The notes under the pieces: generated by a model
What the model was told of the DNA's origin: nothing
What the model saw: only the letters and a program-made list of their open reading frames with translations
Databases searched by the model: none
Shown: piece after piece, positions 4,957 to 5,595 of the stretch
Numbering within the stretch: the first letter of the stretch is position 1
Layout: the number at the start of each line of letters is the position of its first letter
Made by a program: the position numbers and the translations under genes
Source: Desulfuromonadaceae bacterium
Lineage (GTDB): Bacteria; Desulfobacterota; Desulfuromonadia; Desulfuromonadales; Geopsychrobacteraceae
Assembly (NCBI GenBank): GCA_030639985.1
Contig: DAOWKG010000331.1
Location: 1-5,595 of the forward strand
Reading direction: 5' to 3'
DNA length: 5,595 nt

Positions 4957-5595
4957 TCACGGAATTATCATTTGCATCGTTGGAAACACTTCTTTAAATT
5001 TTCCCTTAAGGGCCAATTTGGCCTTTTGATCTCCATGAACCAAATAAGTAGTAGCTGGTTGATGGCGCATTCGCTTAACAAAATTGAGCAAATTCTTCTG
5101 ATCAGCGTGAGCCGAATAACCACTTAACGTATGGATTTCGGCATTAATTTGATAACGCTGGCCATCAAATTCAACATAGCCGTTACGTGATCCATACGTT
5201 TGAATAACCCGTCCGGGAGTTCCATTGGCTTGATAGCCAACAAACAAAATATCGGTTCTTTGATCACCGATTAAAGCTTTCAGGTAAGTTTGAATCCGAC
5301 CGCCAGTACACATACCACTACCGGCAATCACAATGCATGGGCGAGCTGTTTTTTCTAGATATTCAACCGCATGCAAATGATCTTGATGGCTATCTACCGT
5401 GGTTAATTGTTCAAACGATAGAGGATGGCGACCACTGCCCACCCTTTGCTTCGCCTCACTATCCCAAAATGATTTCAATTTTCGATAAGTTGCAGTAAAT
5501 CTGTTGGCTAAGGGAGAATCAACAATGATTTCCAGATCATCCCAAGGCAGATCGGTGGCGACAGTTTTTTCCCGCAGTCGGTGAATTAAATCCTC
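4957..5595 (-). CDS. Beta-CASP metallo-beta-lactamase-fold RNA nuclease (YSH1/CPSF73-like, COG1236 type), C-terminal fragment
   Basis: The last 212 residues of a beta-CASP nuclease are visible; the frame stays open to the window edge, so the N-terminal half with the HxHxDH zinc motif is missing. Full proteins of this type are roughly 450-470 residues. Counting from the edge, IIVDSPLA at 23-30 carries the motif A acidic residue. IAGSGMCTGGRI from about 90 and ILFVGYQANGTPGR are the conserved core, SGYSAHAD at about 158-165 gives the motif B histidine, and LVHGD at 185-189 gives motif C. The histidine in motif C is the RNA-type residue; DNA-acting members usually carry valine. Such proteins cut or trim RNA in the cytoplasm; the bacterial substrate is poorly defined. 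It ends TGA, 491 bp before manC on the same strand, too far to assume co-transcription. An internal TTG at 5476-5478 is not the start, because conserved sequence continues upstream. RNase J is a less likely alternative, since it has a further C-terminal domain that is absent here. Confidence 0.9.
   Translation of the reverse strand, partial: EDLIHRLREKTVATDLPWDDLEIIVDSPLANRFTATYRKLKSFWDSEAKQRVGSGRHPLSFEQLTTVDSHQDHLHAVEYLEKTARPCIVIAGSGMCTGGRIQTYLKALIGDQRTDILFVGYQANGTPGRVIQTYGSRNGYVEFDGQRYQINAEIHTLSGYSAHADQKNLLNFVKRMRHQPATTYLVHGDQKAKLALKGKFKEVFPTMQMIIP

Noticed and set aside
5476..5478. TTG as the start of a complete 173-residue protein
   Set aside because: Conserved beta-CASP sequence (VDSPLA and flanks) continues upstream in the same frame to the window edge, so this is an internal codon of a truncated gene.

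Overview
The window reads as an ordinary bacterial chromosome segment holding five protein genes, two of them cut by the window edges, separated by spacers rich in repeats. From the left they are: the N-terminal part of the ribosome-associated GTPase TypA/BipA (minus strand), shikimate kinase AroK (plus), phosphomannomutase ManB (minus), the bifunctional mannose-1-phosphate guanylyltransferase / mannose-6-phosphate isomerase ManC (minus), and the C-terminal part of a beta-CASP metallo-beta-lactamase-fold RNA nuclease (minus). The genes look intact, with all expected active-site motifs. I see no tRNA, rRNA, CRISPR array, transposase or phage gene.

The organism looks like a Gram-negative, moderately AT-rich bacterium. 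The TypA N-terminus (ending FVLKKSL), the AlgA-like ManC and the style of the intergenic repeats remind me of Desulfuromonadales-type Deltaproteobacteria (Desulfobacterota). This placement is from memory and was not tested.

ManC and ManB work together. ManC's C-terminal isomerase domain makes mannose-6-phosphate from fructose-6-phosphate, ManB converts it to mannose-1-phosphate, and ManC's N-terminal domain makes GDP-mannose, which usually feeds LPS or exopolysaccharide sugars. They lie in the order manC-manB on one strand and are probably co-transcribed, although the 153-bp gap between them holds a large imperfect hairpin repeat. AroK (shikimate pathway) stands alone, divergent from typA and convergent with manB. 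TypA and the beta-CASP protein act in ribosome assembly or stress translation and in RNA processing, and have no evident link to the sugar genes.

The most interesting content is non-coding. The aroK/manB convergent gap holds a roughly 150-bp inverted-repeat element made of three hairpins. Each end carries a G-quadruplex-type motif on the sense strand of the gene it follows, and each motif overlaps a competing hairpin. The spacers at 352-817 and 4466-4956 are mosaics of short repeats with internal steps of about 8-11 nt, and three families are shared between the two spacers, partly inverted. I found no convincing new protein system.
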